This document shows positions 16,297 through 24,665 of a stretch of 43,280 nucleotides of DNA, piece after piece. Position numbers and translations under genes: made by a program. Under the pieces are notes generated by a model. That model worked only from the letters and a program-made list of their open reading frames with translations, did not search any database and was not told where the DNA came from. The DNA comes from a virus: positions 1-43,280 of the IMG/VR virus record IMGVR_UViG_3300046694_000166, one strand, 5' to 3'. Position 1 is the stretch's first letter. Every line of letters starts with the position of its first letter.

Positions 16297-16889
16297 TTAC
16301 TCCGGTGGTGGTGCGCCGATCAGTGCGGACAACTCGGCAATGGCGTCCTCGTTCGAGGCGCCCTGCTGAGGTGTCGAGTTTTGGTGGTGCGGTGATATCC
16401 GAGCGAGGATCGCGACGGCGATCGGCAAGGGCGGCCAGTCCGCCCATACCGTCGTCAGGGCCACGTAGCGTGGCCACGTCATGCCATCGAGCACCTGGTC
16501 GAACGTGTGGCCGGTGAAGGCCACGAGCTGGGCCACAACCTCGCTTATGTCGAGATCTGCGAAGGTGTGGCCCTCGCTTCCCCCTGGTCCGGCTCCGATG
16601 CGATCCAACCGTTGCGGTCGAATAGCGTGAAGCCGACATCGTTGAAGTTCGCGATGGTGAGGCTGTCGAGCAGGAAGTCGCGATCGACGGGGTCGGCGGC
16701 GGCGGCGCTCGAGGCGATGACCAGCTTGATGAGCGACTCGCGCGTCGACGGGTTGGTGTACTTCTGGCCGTCCGGGCTCATTAGGAGATCGATGTCGCCC
16801 TTGAGATCTTCCAGCTGACGGAACGAGAGAGCCGCGATGCGAACATCGCGGCCCCCCAGCGCCAGCGTCTTGCGGCTGACTTTGCTCAT
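16297..16889 (-). CDS. Tail assembly chaperone, long form by -1 frameshift (gpGT-like)
   Basis: The frame one base behind the short chaperone stays open past its stop, from about 16600 to 16297, and encodes a coherent sequence (HTFADLDISEVVAQLVAFTGHTFDQVLDGMTWPRYVALTTVW ... ALIGAPPPE in overlapping pieces). A -1 slip at the GGGGG run (codons CAG GGG GAA becoming GGG GGA) at 16580-16584 would join the frames. The resulting fusion would bind the tape measure protein during tail tube assembly. The frame relation was worked out directly; slippage itself is inferred. Confidence 0.75.
16545..16889 (-). CDS. Tail assembly chaperone, short form (lambda gpG-like)
   Basis: 114 aa from ATG 16889 (MSKVSRKTLALGGRDVRIAAL). 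It lies between the major tail protein and the tape measure gene, where chaperone pairs made by programmed frameshifting occur in almost all long-tailed phages. The longer open frame upstream of 16889 overlaps the tail tube gene and has no coding appearance. A run of five G on the coding strand (16580-16584) precedes the stop. Confidence 0.85.
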   Translation of the reverse strand: MSKVSRKTLALGGRDVRIAALSFRQLEDLKGDIDLLMSPDGQKYTNPSTRESLIKLVIASSAAAADPVDRDFLLDSLTIANFNDVGFTLFDRNGWIASEPDQGEARATPSQIST

Positions 16890-16894
16890 GTAGA

Positions 16895-17644
16895 TCAGCC
16901 CGCCTTGTCGTTGGTCGACCAGTCGAGCACGCGACCCGCAACGTCGGCCTGCACGTCCCACTCGAAGTTCGGGATGGCAAAGTCGTTTTGCTTGGTGGCC
17001 AGCGACAACTTCGACGCGGTGCAGGCGTAGAGCTTAATGCCCGGAATCGTCGCGCCGCTGGCCGTGTAGCCACCGCCGAGGATCAGCGAGAAGATTGGCG
17101 CCTGGCCGACCAGCTGCTGGGTGAGGCTGATCTTCTGGCCCGACGCGGCGACGGTGTAGCTGTAGCTGATGAACACCGGCGTGCTGGCATCGGCGGCCGC
17201 AAAGGTGAACACGCCGGCAGCGACGCTGTACTGGCCCGCGGTCGGCGCACTGGCCACCTTGGTGAACGGCAAGCCGGTGGTTCCGTTGAGCACTTCCCAC
17301 TCTTCGACGAAGGTCGCGCTGTTCGTGACCGTCACCGTGTAAGTGGTCACAGCCGGGATCGTGCCAGGCTCACGCACCGCCACCGCCGTCTCACCAGCGG
17401 AGAGGGCTCCGTTGAAGAAAATGTCGTTGAACAGGCGTGCCTGGATGTTCGCCGACGCGGCCTTGCCGCTGATCTTGCAGTTGCCCTGACCGATGGCCAC
17501 AGGGAAGTTGCTCTGGCCGTAAAGCGGCTTCGTGGTCCAGGACATGTCGAGGGAGACGTTCTGAAGCGTGCCAAACGACTGCGGGGTGGCGTTGGCTGCC
17601 GCGCTCTTGGCGAACAGCGCACCGGTGTGGAAGAAGAGCTGCAT
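16895..17644 (-). CDS. Major tail (tube) protein
   Basis: A 249-aa beta-rich protein located between the connector-type genes and the chaperone/tape-measure genes, the position of the tube protein. Motifs include QNVSLDMSWTTKPLYGQSNFPVAIG and ISGKAASANIQARLFNDIFF, with a central domain rich in Thr/Val (TTYTVTVTNSATFVEEWEV) that looks like an added Ig-like module. Hexamers of such proteins form the tail tube. Confidence 0.85.
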   Translation of the reverse strand: MQLFFHTGALFAKSAAANATPQSFGTLQNVSLDMSWTTKPLYGQSNFPVAIGQGNCKISGKAASANIQARLFNDIFFNGALSAGETAVAVREPGTIPAVTTYTVTVTNSATFVEEWEVLNGTTGLPFTKVASAPTAGQYSVAAGVFTFAAADASTPVFISYSYTVAASGQKISLTQQLVGQAPIFSLILGGGYTASGATIPGIKLYACTASKLSLATKQNDFAIPNFEWDVQADVAGRVLDWSTNDKAG

Positions 17645-17651
17645 GGCGTGG

Positions 17652-17876
17652 TTACTCCTTGGTGGCAGGCGCCACGGCAGCGGTCACGCTCGCAATGAGC
17701 GCAGCCTTGTCGTCGGCGGAGATGGCGGGACGACCGGCGAGGGTCGACTCATGGACGTGGCGCTCGTGCCAGGCGTCGATCGCAGCAACGACGCGCTGCT
17801 CGATCGTGGCGGGCACGGTCGGTGCTTCGGGCAAGGCTTCGCCCTCCGGTTTCCCGGCTTCGGTTTCTTCAGTCAT
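17652..17876 (-). CDS. Small acidic protein, unknown
   Basis: 74 aa from ATG 17876 with GAGGA upstream (MTEETEAGKPEGEALPEAP). The N-terminal ~25 residues are Glu/Pro-rich and probably disordered, and the rest forms short amphipathic helices. I do not recognise a family. It is inserted between the tail terminator-like gene and the tube gene. A longer in-frame upstream extension overlaps the neighbouring gene and is rejected. Confidence 0.65.
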   Translation of the reverse strand: MTEETEAGKPEGEALPEAPTVPATIEQRVVAAIDAWHERHVHESTLAGRPAISADDKAALIASVTAAVAPATKE

Positions 17877-17890
17877 GGGTGGTCCTCGGG

Positions 17891-18334
17891 TTAGCCCGGC
17901 AACTTGATGAGCAGCGGGATGCGTGCAAAGCCGCGGTCGTCGAGCGCACCGTCGGCGTATTCGATGGATCCGTCCAGACGGACCTCGGTCACCAGGCCGC
18001 CAAGCGACTGCGCACCGGTGAGTGACGGGTTCACCGCCGGCGGCAGACCGATGGAAGCGCACAAGCTGTCGATCAGTGGATTGAGCTGCGCACCGGGCGA
18101 CAGATCCGGATCCGAGCCGTACACGTACACCCACCACTCCACACGCAGGGCGCCCGTCGGCGGTAGGTTGCCGGCCTGGTGCGACCAGTCTTCCTTCATC
18201 TGCACCTGATAGAAGGCGGGAAAGTCCGCCGGCGACAGATCCTCAATGTGCTTCAGGCGACGCGACGTGCTGGAGAAGCCGGACGCGGTTTTGCCGCGGG
18301 TGTACAAGGCGGCATAGATCGCCTCGCGGTTCAT
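17891..18334 (-). CDS. Tail terminator-like protein (minor tail protein U-type)
   Basis: A 147-aa protein starting MNREAIYAALYTRGKTA. It carries the LPPTGALRVEWWVYVYGSDPDL segment and ends in a beta strand typical of the tail-terminator/neck family. It overlaps the preceding gp10-like gene by ATGA and precedes the tail tube gene. Proteins in this slot cap the tail tube and join it to the head. Assignment combines position and weak sequence resemblance. Confidence 0.7.
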   Translation of the reverse strand: MNREAIYAALYTRGKTASGFSSTSRRLKHIEDLSPADFPAFYQVQMKEDWSHQAGNLPPTGALRVEWWVYVYGSDPDLSPGAQLNPLIDSLCASIGLPPAVNPSLTGAQSLGGLVTEVRLDGSIEYADGALDDRGFARIPLLIKLPG

Positions 18335-18816
18335 CGCTGCGACTCCTCGATCAGGTCCGCCATCGACTTGCGGATGCGTTCGATCTCGATCGGCGCCTTC
18401 TCACGCAGCGAGCTGCGTAGGAACGACCGCTCCGGCAGGTTGACGCGCATGGGATGGGCACGCACCTGCACCATGCGAGCCGCGATCGACTTGCCGAAGG
18501 CCATGGTCTGCGTGCGCGTGTGCGCCGGCACGTTCACCGTGCCCTGAAAGCCGTACTCGTGCGGGCGCGCATAGACCACGCCAGTACCGACGACAGCCGA
18601 CACCGACGACGTATCCGCGTCCACGCGTTGATTGATCGAGTTGCGCAAGCGACCGGTGCGGCGGTTGAGCACCTGTCCGGAGAGCTTGTTGTTCTGCACG
18701 TCCTGCTGGATGTCCAGGCTGGCCAGCGTCATCACCTCGATCAGCCGCGCACGCGCGCCGGTACCGACGGCGACCATCACGCGTACGACGTTGTCCTGAC
18801 CAGTGACGCTGCTCAT
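18331..18816 (-). CDS. HK97 gp10-like tail completion/neck protein
   Basis: 161 aa from ATG 18816. Features fitting the family are a basic central part (QVLNRRTGRLRNSINQRV), VVGTGVVYARPHEYGFQGT and a C-terminal PERSFLRSSLREKAP. The R-P-H-E-Y-G pattern and PERSFLRS are characteristic. It acts at the head-tail joint. Its stop overlaps the next start and it lies after the gp6-like connector gene. An upstream GTG at 18831 would add five residues. Confidence 0.85.
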   Translation of the reverse strand: MSSVTGQDNVVRVMVAVGTGARARLIEVMTLASLDIQQDVQNNKLSGQVLNRRTGRLRNSINQRVDADTSSVSAVVGTGVVYARPHEYGFQGTVNVPAHTRTQTMAFGKSIAARMVQVRAHPMRVNLPERSFLRSSLREKAPIEIERIRKSMADLIEESQR

Positions 18817-19367
18817 GACCGATACACGCACTGGTAGCTGTTGAGCGTGACCTTCGCCGATGCAGGCACGTCGGCCATGGTGAAGGAGATCGTCTCGCCG
18901 TTGAGCGTCTTGCCCGAGACATGCAGATCCGTGCGGCGCTTGTACTTCGTGGCCACGATCTCAACAGTGGCCTGGCTGACATCCGCGGGCACGACAGCGA
19001 AGCCGGCGGTGTAGCTGATCACGACGTTCTGCACGCCACGCGGGAAGAAGCCATTGCGCAGGTACAGCATCGTGTCGTCGAACAGATAGCCGAAGCCATG
19101 CGGCGACACCGGCGGCAGGATGGTGCAGCCGTCCACCACCAGCGAGGCCACTGCCGACACCGGGTACTGCCGGAACGCGATCCGATCGCTGCCCAGGCCG
19201 TTGCGCGTTTCCACGTAGTCGGCGCTGAGCAGGTTTCGGTTGATGTAGTTGTTGACGAACGCCGAGGCGTTGGTGACCAGCGTCTGCAGCAAGGTGTCGT
19301 CGGTCGAGCCCGTGATGCTGAGGAAGGCCTTCACGTCGGCCACTTGGCACAGATCGCCGGTCGCCAT
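18813..19367 (-). CDS. Head-tail connector (gp6-like)
   Basis: A 184-aa protein with an N-terminal helical region (DLCQVADVKAFLSITGSTDDTLLQTLVTNASAFVNNYINR, present as consecutive parts), typical of the phage gp6-like head-tail connector family. It contains YPVSAVASLVVDG and VVISYTAGFAVVPADVSQA. Twelve copies normally extend the portal. It is the first gene of the head-to-tail connector block after the capsid. Confidence 0.85.
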   Translation of the reverse strand: MATGDLCQVADVKAFLSITGSTDDTLLQTLVTNASAFVNNYINRNLLSADYVETRNGLGSDRIAFRQYPVSAVASLVVDGCTILPPVSPHGFGYLFDDTMLYLRNGFFPRGVQNVVISYTAGFAVVPADVSQATVEIVATKYKRRTDLHVSGKTLNGETISFTMADVPASAKVTLNSYQCVYRS

Positions 19368-19369
19368 GG

Positions 19370-19555
19370 TTACGCGTCCTTGGCCGGCTTGGCCTTCTTG
19401 GCCTTGGGCAAGCCAAAACCGTGCGGCGCCAGGTCGTCGATGGCTTCGCGCGGTACCGACACCAGGCCGTCTTCGACCTGGTACTCGTTGCCGTTCCAGG
19501 ACGCCGAGTCCACGCCATCGGGCGCGGCCAGCTGAATCAGTTCTTCATCGGACAT
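19370..19555 (-). CDS. Small acidic protein after capsid gene
   Basis: 61 aa from ATG 19555, preceded by GAGGAGG. The N-terminus is acidic (MSDEELIQLAAPDGVD) and the C-terminus Lys/Ala-rich (PKAKKAKPAKDA). Function unknown. It sits directly after the capsid terminator hairpin and before the connector gene, where small head decoration or completion proteins occur in other phages; that is only a positional hint. Confidence 0.7.
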   Translation of the reverse strand: MSDEELIQLAAPDGVDSASWNGNEYQVEDGLVSVPREAIDDLAPHGFGLPKAKKAKPAKDA

Positions 19556-19569
19556 CTCGTCCTCCTCGA

Positions 19570-19602
19570 GGAAAAAGAAGGGCGCCTGAAAACCAGGCGC
19601 CC
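19570..19602 (-). terminator. Terminator hairpin after major capsid gene
   Basis: On the leftward strand a perfect 9-bp stem GGGCGCCTG/CAGGCGCCC (19580-19602 on the plus strand) is followed by TTCTTTTT. It lies 38 bases after the capsid stop and just upstream of the next gene's ribosome site. Confidence 0.85.
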
Positions 19603-19639
19603 TGTCGGGGTAACACCACTGCATTGAGGTCGTCGGCTA

Positions 19640-21118
19640 TCAGCCCGGCGCGATGTTGGTGATCATGCCCATCGAGGCGGGGAAGTAGTGCTGCAGCACG
19701 CCGTCGGCATACACGCCGTATTCGTACTTGCGGCTGCGAAGCGGCCACAGGATCGAGTAGTAATCGCGGCGCATGTTCATCTTCATGATGTTGCGCACGT
19801 TCGACAGCGGATACGGCACCTTCTCCGTGGTGAACAACACCGTGCCCTGCGGCAGGAACGGATGCACGCGCAGGCGCAGATCCGGCGTGCCGTAGCCGAT
19901 CGGGTTGGTGTAGGTGCGCACGCGCGCGCCGGCCTTCACTTCGTTGTCCGCACCCTGGAAGAACACGGACGCGTTGGTGTTGCCTGCGAGGATCAGCGCC
20001 TTGATCGCCTTCTGGTCCGCGCCACTGATCCAGATGTCGGTCGGGATCAAGCGGTAGTTCTGGTAGAACGACATGATCGCGTTGTCGAACTCCAGAATGC
20101 CGCCGGTGCCGGAACCGGTGGTGGTCAGCTTGTTGCCGGTACCAGGCGTGCCGGTTGCCTGCGCTGCGAGGTACGAGCCCGAACCCGCTGCGATCATCTG
20201 AGCGATGAGGCCATCAAACACCAGCGGATCGTTGGACTTGTCGGTCGCCGGAACGGCCGTCAGGTTCTGCGTGCCGCTCTGCGGCGCCGTGATGGCCACC
20301 GAGTTGATCGTGGTGATCGCGGTCAGGATCTGCGAGCCGGCGACACCGTAGTACCAGGCGTAGCCGAACGCGCCGGGCACGGCGGTGACGCTCGCGGTAA
20401 GCGAGGAGGCACCGGTGGTGGTCGTGGCCGCGGCGGAAGCCGACGGCGCGGCGCTGAAGCCCTGGATCGTGTCCTGGCTGCCGTCAGCGTTGGTGCGGAC
20501 GTACGGGATCTTCACGCCGGCAGCGACGGTGGACGACACGGAGCCGCGCAGCGTCAGAGCCACGCAGGTCAGCAAGCCCGACTGCGACGGCAACGTGCCG
20601 CCGGTAGTGCTGGTGGCCACCGTGGGCGTGGGCGTGGTGCCCAGCAGCACGCTACCCAGGCCGCCGAGCATCACCTTCTCCTCGGCTTCCATCGTCGCCT
20701 GCAGGAGCATCTGCACCGACAGCTCGTCGAGGTTCTGGAAATCGCCAGCAGCGCGCTCGGCCTTCCAGGTCACATAGTCTTCCAGGCCGAACTCGACGAA
20801 CTTCGCGAAGCGGTCGACCTCGGTGTAGCTGTTGTAGCCGCCGCGGTTGCCTTCCGACACGCCGATGTTCTCGCCGTTCGGATTGACGGCGGTGATCGCG
20901 CGCCAGTTGGCCTGCGTGCCGGCCTGGCCGACTTCACGCGGGATCATATTGCGCAGCGGCGTGTCGATCGGATAGATCAGGCGCGCGCCCTGCTCGAGGT
21001 TGTATTCCGCCAAGCCCGTGGTGGGACCAGACGGCGAGGTAAAGGCCTTCTTCACGGCCTCCGGGATGGGAGCCTGCATCGCCTTGGCGATGACGGCGAG
21101 AGCGTTTTCTGCGGACAT
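19640..21118 (-). CDS. Major capsid protein with inserted domain
   Basis: A 492-aa capsid protein, HK97-fold by character: N-terminal arm, IPREVGQAGTQANWRAITAV, FAKFVEFGLEDYVTWKAERAAGD, and a C-terminal NMRRDYYSILWPLRSRKYEYG. Residues ~160-300 form a Ser/Thr/Ala-rich insert (repeats of TTTTGASSLTASVTAVPG type with GYAWYYGVAG), probably an Ig-like surface domain. The gene is bracketed by terminator hairpins on both sides and has GGAGA before its ATG. Its position after the protease/scaffold gene supports the call. Confidence 0.9.
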   Translation of the reverse strand: MSAENALAVIAKAMQAPIPEAVKKAFTSPSGPTTGLAEYNLEQGARLIYPIDTPLRNMIPREVGQAGTQANWRAITAVNPNGENIGVSEGNRGGYNSYTEVDRFAKFVEFGLEDYVTWKAERAAGDFQNLDELSVQMLLQATMEAEEKVMLGGLGSVLLGTTPTPTVATSTTGGTLPSQSGLLTCVALTLRGSVSSTVAAGVKIPYVRTNADGSQDTIQGFSAAPSASAAATTTTGASSLTASVTAVPGAFGYAWYYGVAGSQILTAITTINSVAITAPQSGTQNLTAVPATDKSNDPLVFDGLIAQMIAAGSGSYLAAQATGTPGTGNKLTTTGSGTGGILEFDNAIMSFYQNYRLIPTDIWISGADQKAIKALILAGNTNASVFFQGADNEVKAGARVRTYTNPIGYGTPDLRLRVHPFLPQGTVLFTTEKVPYPLSNVRNIMKMNMRRDYYSILWPLRSRKYEYGVYADGVLQHYFPASMGMITNIAPG

Positions 21119-21130
21119 TTCGGCGTCTCC

Positions 21131-21152
21131 AAAAAAAGCCCGCAGAGCGGGC
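21131..21152 (-). terminator. Terminator hairpin just before capsid start
   Basis: Leftward strand: GCCCGC TCT GCGGGC followed by seven T. The U-tract ends only 12 bases before the capsid ATG, leaving room for a ribosome site but not a promoter. Confidence 0.8.
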
Positions 21153-21160
21153 CGGGGTAC

Positions 21161-21187
21161 AAAAAAAGGCGCCCCGAAGGACGCCCC
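21161..21187 (-). terminator. Terminator hairpin after protease/scaffold gene
   Basis: Leftward strand: GGCGTCC TTC GGGGCGCC followed by seven T (one G-T pair in the stem). It is the first of two tandem hairpins between the protease/scaffold gene and the capsid gene. Confidence 0.8.
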
Positions 21188-21214
21188 GTGTTTGTCTGGT
21201 GCGTGGTTGTTGCG

Positions 21215-22513
21215 TTAGCGGCGGACGACCGGGTTAAGCAGCGCCTTCTTGATGGCGGTGGCGGCTTCGTCGACGGTGCCGTCACTCTTGAGCACCTTCT
21301 CGGTCTCGGGGGTGTTGTCGCCGATGTCATCGGACTTGCTGACCGAGCGGAGCGCGACCTTCACCGGCTCGGGCATCGCCTCGAGCTTCTTGATCAGATC
21401 GTTGCGCTCGTCGAGTGCTGCGGCCGCCTTGATCAGCAGCTCATCCCGCTCGGCGATGCCCTTCTTGAGTTCGTCGCGCTCGCCGATGGCCTTGGCCAAG
21501 TCTGCGTTTGCGGTGTCGAGCGACTTCTGCAGTGCTGCGTCCATGTTGTCCTCCTTGGGACTGGGGGCGCCTTTGTGCAGGTCGCCGGTGGGGGTGGTCT
21601 TGTTGGCGTCGCCGCTGAAGCGTGCGGCAAGCTCGGTGGCCTCTTCGTTGGCCATGGCGATCAGGATCTGCGCGAGGTTCTTGACCGCGCCGCGCAGCTG
21701 CTCCGGTACCGGCGAGCTGTCGCCTTCGATCTGCGCCTCCCACTCGGCATCCTCGGCCATCCAGCCCAGCTCGCAGAGCAGATCCGCGAGCTCACCGACG
21801 GCGTACATGCCCTTCTGCAGGGGCTTGTCGATCAGCTGCGCCAAGCTGAGCAGCACCGGCGCCACGCCTTTGCACTTGAGCACGAGCTCGGCGAACGCCT
21901 GGCGCTTGGTGATGCAGTCGGTCGTGCCCTGCTCCGCCGGCGCGAGCTTGGCCAGCACAGCAGCGCGCTCGCCCTCGCTCAGCGACCCGGCCCATTTCCG
22001 CAGCGCCTCGGCGTTGTCGGTGGTGGTGACGAACTTGCGCAGCTCTTCGGCGCCGTCGGCCTTCGACACGACGAACGTCGCCTCGGGATTGCACGGCAGG
22101 TCGACCAGGGATAGCTCGTTCGGCTTGGCCACGTAGCGCGTCACGCCGCTGGCGTCCTGGGCCTTCGACACATAGCTGCCGCCGATCGAGAAACCCGTAT
22201 AGCAGCCAGCCAGGGTCTTCTTCCACTCGTTGTCGTCGACCACCTCGGCACACACCGGGAACGACTTGGTCACATCGTCGCACTGCAGTTCGACCAGCTT
22301 GCCGGCGACGACATTACCGTGCATCGCACGCAGGTTGCCGACGCTCTTACCGTCGGTGGCCTTGGCCACGTTGTTCGACCAGTCGGTGAAGTAACCCTTC
22401 GAGGCCTCGTAGTCGAGCGACTCGTTCGTGTGGTCGACCGCTTCGGAGGAAGCAACGCCGTACACGCGGCGGGTCGCTTCGTCGATCTTGGTGATGCGGG
22501 CAAAGAGCTGCAT
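21215..22513 (-). CDS. Head maturation protease fused to scaffold
   Basis: 432 aa from ATG 22513, with GAGGAAAT upstream. The N-terminal ~180 residues (MQLFARITKIDEATRRVYGVASSE as start; LRAMHGNVVAGKL; CYTGFSIGGSYV) resemble phage prohead-protease-type proteins: His in RAMHGN and Ser in GFSIGGS are candidate catalytic residues. The C-terminal ~130 residues are a charged coiled coil (ALQKSLDTANADLAKAIGER, then DELKKGIAERDELL), as expected of a scaffold. It lies between portal and capsid, the standard place. The exact peptidase family is uncertain. Confidence 0.78.
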   Translation of the reverse strand: MQLFARITKIDEATRRVYGVASSEAVDHTNESLDYEASKGYFTDWSNNVAKATDGKSVGNLRAMHGNVVAGKLVELQCDDVTKSFPVCAEVVDDNEWKKTLAGCYTGFSIGGSYVSKAQDASGVTRYVAKPNELSLVDLPCNPEATFVVSKADGAEELRKFVTTTDNAEALRKWAGSLSEGERAAVLAKLAPAEQGTTDCITKRQAFAELVLKCKGVAPVLLSLAQLIDKPLQKGMYAVGELADLLCELGWMAEDAEWEAQIEGDSSPVPEQLRGAVKNLAQILIAMANEEATELAARFSGDANKTTPTGDLHKGAPSPKEDNMDAALQKSLDTANADLAKAIGERDELKKGIAERDELLIKAAAALDERNDLIKKLEAMPEPVKVALRSVSKSDDIGDNTPETEKVLKSDGTVDEAATAIKKALLNPVVRR

Positions 22514-22523
22514 GGTGATTTCC

Positions 22524-24662
22524 TCAGTCGATGACCGGCACGACACCGCACCGGCATTTCGGGTGGGCTGGCGACGTCATCGCGCCGCTGATGAATGTCT
22601 GCAACAACGGGATAGCACCCTGCGCGGCGTTTGCACGGCAGCTGGGGCACGGATCCTCGTCTTCGATCCATTGCTTCTTGGTCACGACACCGGAGGCGAT
22701 GTAGGCCTGCAGATTGCCGTTGGATTCGGCCATCGAAAGCTCGCTTTGGGCGATCGTCTGGGCACGCTGAGAGCTGAACGCGTAATGGGTCTTGAGCTCC
22801 TTGGTCAGCCGCTGAGTGCTCCAACCTTCCTTGACCGCCTGCTCGATCGTGGCGCGGATCAGGTTGCGCGTGGCGTCGACCAATTCGCCGCCGGCCCCGT
22901 CGCTGGTAATGAGCTCGCCCGCACGACGCGCGGCCCAGGCGATGGCGCTCTGATTCACCTGCTCGGTCATGCCAAGGCCGACGCCGATGTTCAGCTGCAG
23001 TAGGCCTTGCTCGCCGCCCGCTGTGGCGCTCGCCTCGATAGCTTTGGCCAACGCATCGGATGCCTGCGCGAGGCCCGTCAGCGGCAACTGATCGACCAGA
23101 GCAACTACCTCGTCAGCCGTGGCTCCGTCATCGATGGCTGCGCCGGCGGCGTCGGCCACTTCCTCGGCGGATAGTTCGAGCGCAGCGGCGACCTGCTCGC
23201 CAACGTGCTTTTCCGATGCGCTGGACTTGTCGGCCTTCTTCACCGGCGCTTTCGCGGGTGCTTTGGCGGCCGGCGCCTTGTTACCGCTTTGAGGCGTTTT
23301 GTCATCGGTCGGCTTAACGGGATCTCCCGCTTCGTCGACCGGCTGCTCCAGCGTCGACATTTCCGGGTTGTTCTCCTCCGGCTCGGGCAGCGGGTCCATG
23401 CCGAGGTCGGCGCGCACTTCGTTCGGCACCAGCACGCCGCAGTTGACGTAGATCTGGTCGATCTGCGCGCGCTCGAGCGGATCCTGCGCTTCCTTGTCCT
23501 CGAACATGAACTCCAGATCGGCAAAGCCGAGACGCTCCTGGATGATCTCGTCCATCAGCTCTTTCACCCAGCGCGTGATCGGCTGCACGCCCTCCTCGTC
23601 CGCCGCTTCCTTGGCGTTGTCGGAGGTGGAGCGGTTCATCTGCTTGATGAAGGGCGTGGGCGGATAGTTGAAGGCGAAGCATGCGATGCGGGCGAGCCAC
23701 TCGTCGAAGTCACCCTTCAGAGCAGGCTCCTTGGCCGCGGTGTAGGTGCTCTTCGCCGGGATGGCGCGAACCTTGCGACGCTCGGCGAGATTTCCCGAGA
23801 GCATGCTGTCCAGGATGGACTGGTACTGCAGCAGCTGCTCGGGCGTCCAACCTTCGGCACCGGTCAGGAAACCTTCCGGCAGATTACCGTTGTCGTAGTA
23901 CTCCAGGTTCGACGCCTGGCGCGACAGCAGGAGCTTGGCCGTGACGATGGTCTGCTCGACCGGGCCGTAACCGTAGATCTTGTTGGTGCGTGGGTTGCGC
24001 GGCTTGTACATCATCTCGTCGCGGTCATAGCTGAGCGCGACGGTGCCCTGCAGGATCTGCTGGTACGCGGGAAGCGGCGGCGCAGGCGTCCAGCCATGCG
24101 TGTCGATGATGCGCTTGATCGTGCCGCCATCGATGGGCCGGAGCGCATACACGCCCTTGCCGCGGGTGCGCTGGACGTACAGCGACGGAGCATCGAGTAC
24201 GAACATGTCCTCGAGCAGCAGGCGCAGCCATTCTGAGAAGCTGTGATCTTTGTCCGGGCGCTTCAGGAAGGCCGTCACCTCGGCAATGCGCGGATCCGGC
24301 TTGGCATCCTTTCCCGGCTTCTTCTTCCCGTCGCTGTCGATCTTCTTCACGGCCCAGGCAAAGCCGCATACCTGGTCTTTGCGCGTTTCGATCAGCAGCC
24401 GAACGATGTCGCAGCCGTCGGCGAAGTGGCGCAGCGTGTGGAAGTTGACGCCCTCGATCTTGGTCGAGATGACCGTGTTGGTGCTGATCGGGAACTGGAA
24501 CTGGCGACCCTCGACCGTTTCCGGCGCGGTCGGCTTCTGCGGCGCACCCGGGCCGAACCAGTCCGCATCGCCAAACCATGCCGCGTTCGACGACTGACCC
24601 GTAACAGCGCGCGCGACCAGGCCGGCTTCGATGTTGTTTTCGATGCCGCCCTTCGCTGCCAT
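22524..24662 (-). CDS. Portal protein fused to MuF-type head morphogenesis domain
   Basis: 712 aa. The first ~430 residues are a phage portal protein (TRKDQVCGFAWAVKKID, PTPFIKQMNRSTSDNAKEAA, PLERAQIDQIYVNCGVLVPNEVR segments). A Lys/Ala/Pro-rich linker at ~450-490 follows. The last ~150 residues match the MuF/SPP1 gp7 minor head domain: RAQTIAQSELSMAESNG, then CPSCRANAAQGAIPL and the terminal PAHPKCRCGVVPV. Portal and MuF are often separate genes, but fusions are known. It would form the DNA-entry dodecamer and recruit ejection or head-assembly proteins. Confidence 0.88.
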   Translation of the reverse strand: MAAKGGIENNIEAGLVARAVTGQSSNAAWFGDADWFGPGAPQKPTAPETVEGRQFQFPISTNTVISTKIEGVNFHTLRHFADGCDIVRLLIETRKDQVCGFAWAVKKIDSDGKKKPGKDAKPDPRIAEVTAFLKRPDKDHSFSEWLRLLLEDMFVLDAPSLYVQRTRGKGVYALRPIDGGTIKRIIDTHGWTPAPPLPAYQQILQGTVALSYDRDEMMYKPRNPRTNKIYGYGPVEQTIVTAKLLLSRQASNLEYYDNGNLPEGFLTGAEGWTPEQLLQYQSILDSMLSGNLAERRKVRAIPAKSTYTAAKEPALKGDFDEWLARIACFAFNYPPTPFIKQMNRSTSDNAKEAADEEGVQPITRWVKELMDEIIQERLGFADLEFMFEDKEAQDPLERAQIDQIYVNCGVLVPNEVRADLGMDPLPEPEENNPEMSTLEQPVDEAGDPVKPTDDKTPQSGNKAPAAKAPAKAPVKKADKSSASEKHVGEQVAAALELSAEEVADAAGAAIDDGATADEVVALVDQLPLTGLAQASDALAKAIEASATAGGEQGLLQLNIGVGLGMTEQVNQSAIAWAARRAGELITSDGAGGELVDATRNLIRATIEQAVKEGWSTQRLTKELKTHYAFSSQRAQTIAQSELSMAESNGNLQAYIASGVVTKKQWIEDEDPCPSCRANAAQGAIPLLQTFISGAMTSPAHPKCRCGVVPVID

Positions 24663-24665
24663 CGC

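Noticed and set aside
16890-17073. Upstream extension of the chaperone T frame
   Set aside because: It overlaps the tail tube gene in another frame; only the part after the slip site (about 16584 to 16297) is plausible coding sequence.
19688-22114. 808-aa plus-strand ORF opposite capsid and protease
   Set aside because: Arg/His/Gly-rich shadow frame; the minus strand encodes well-supported capsid and protease/scaffold genes in the correct order.
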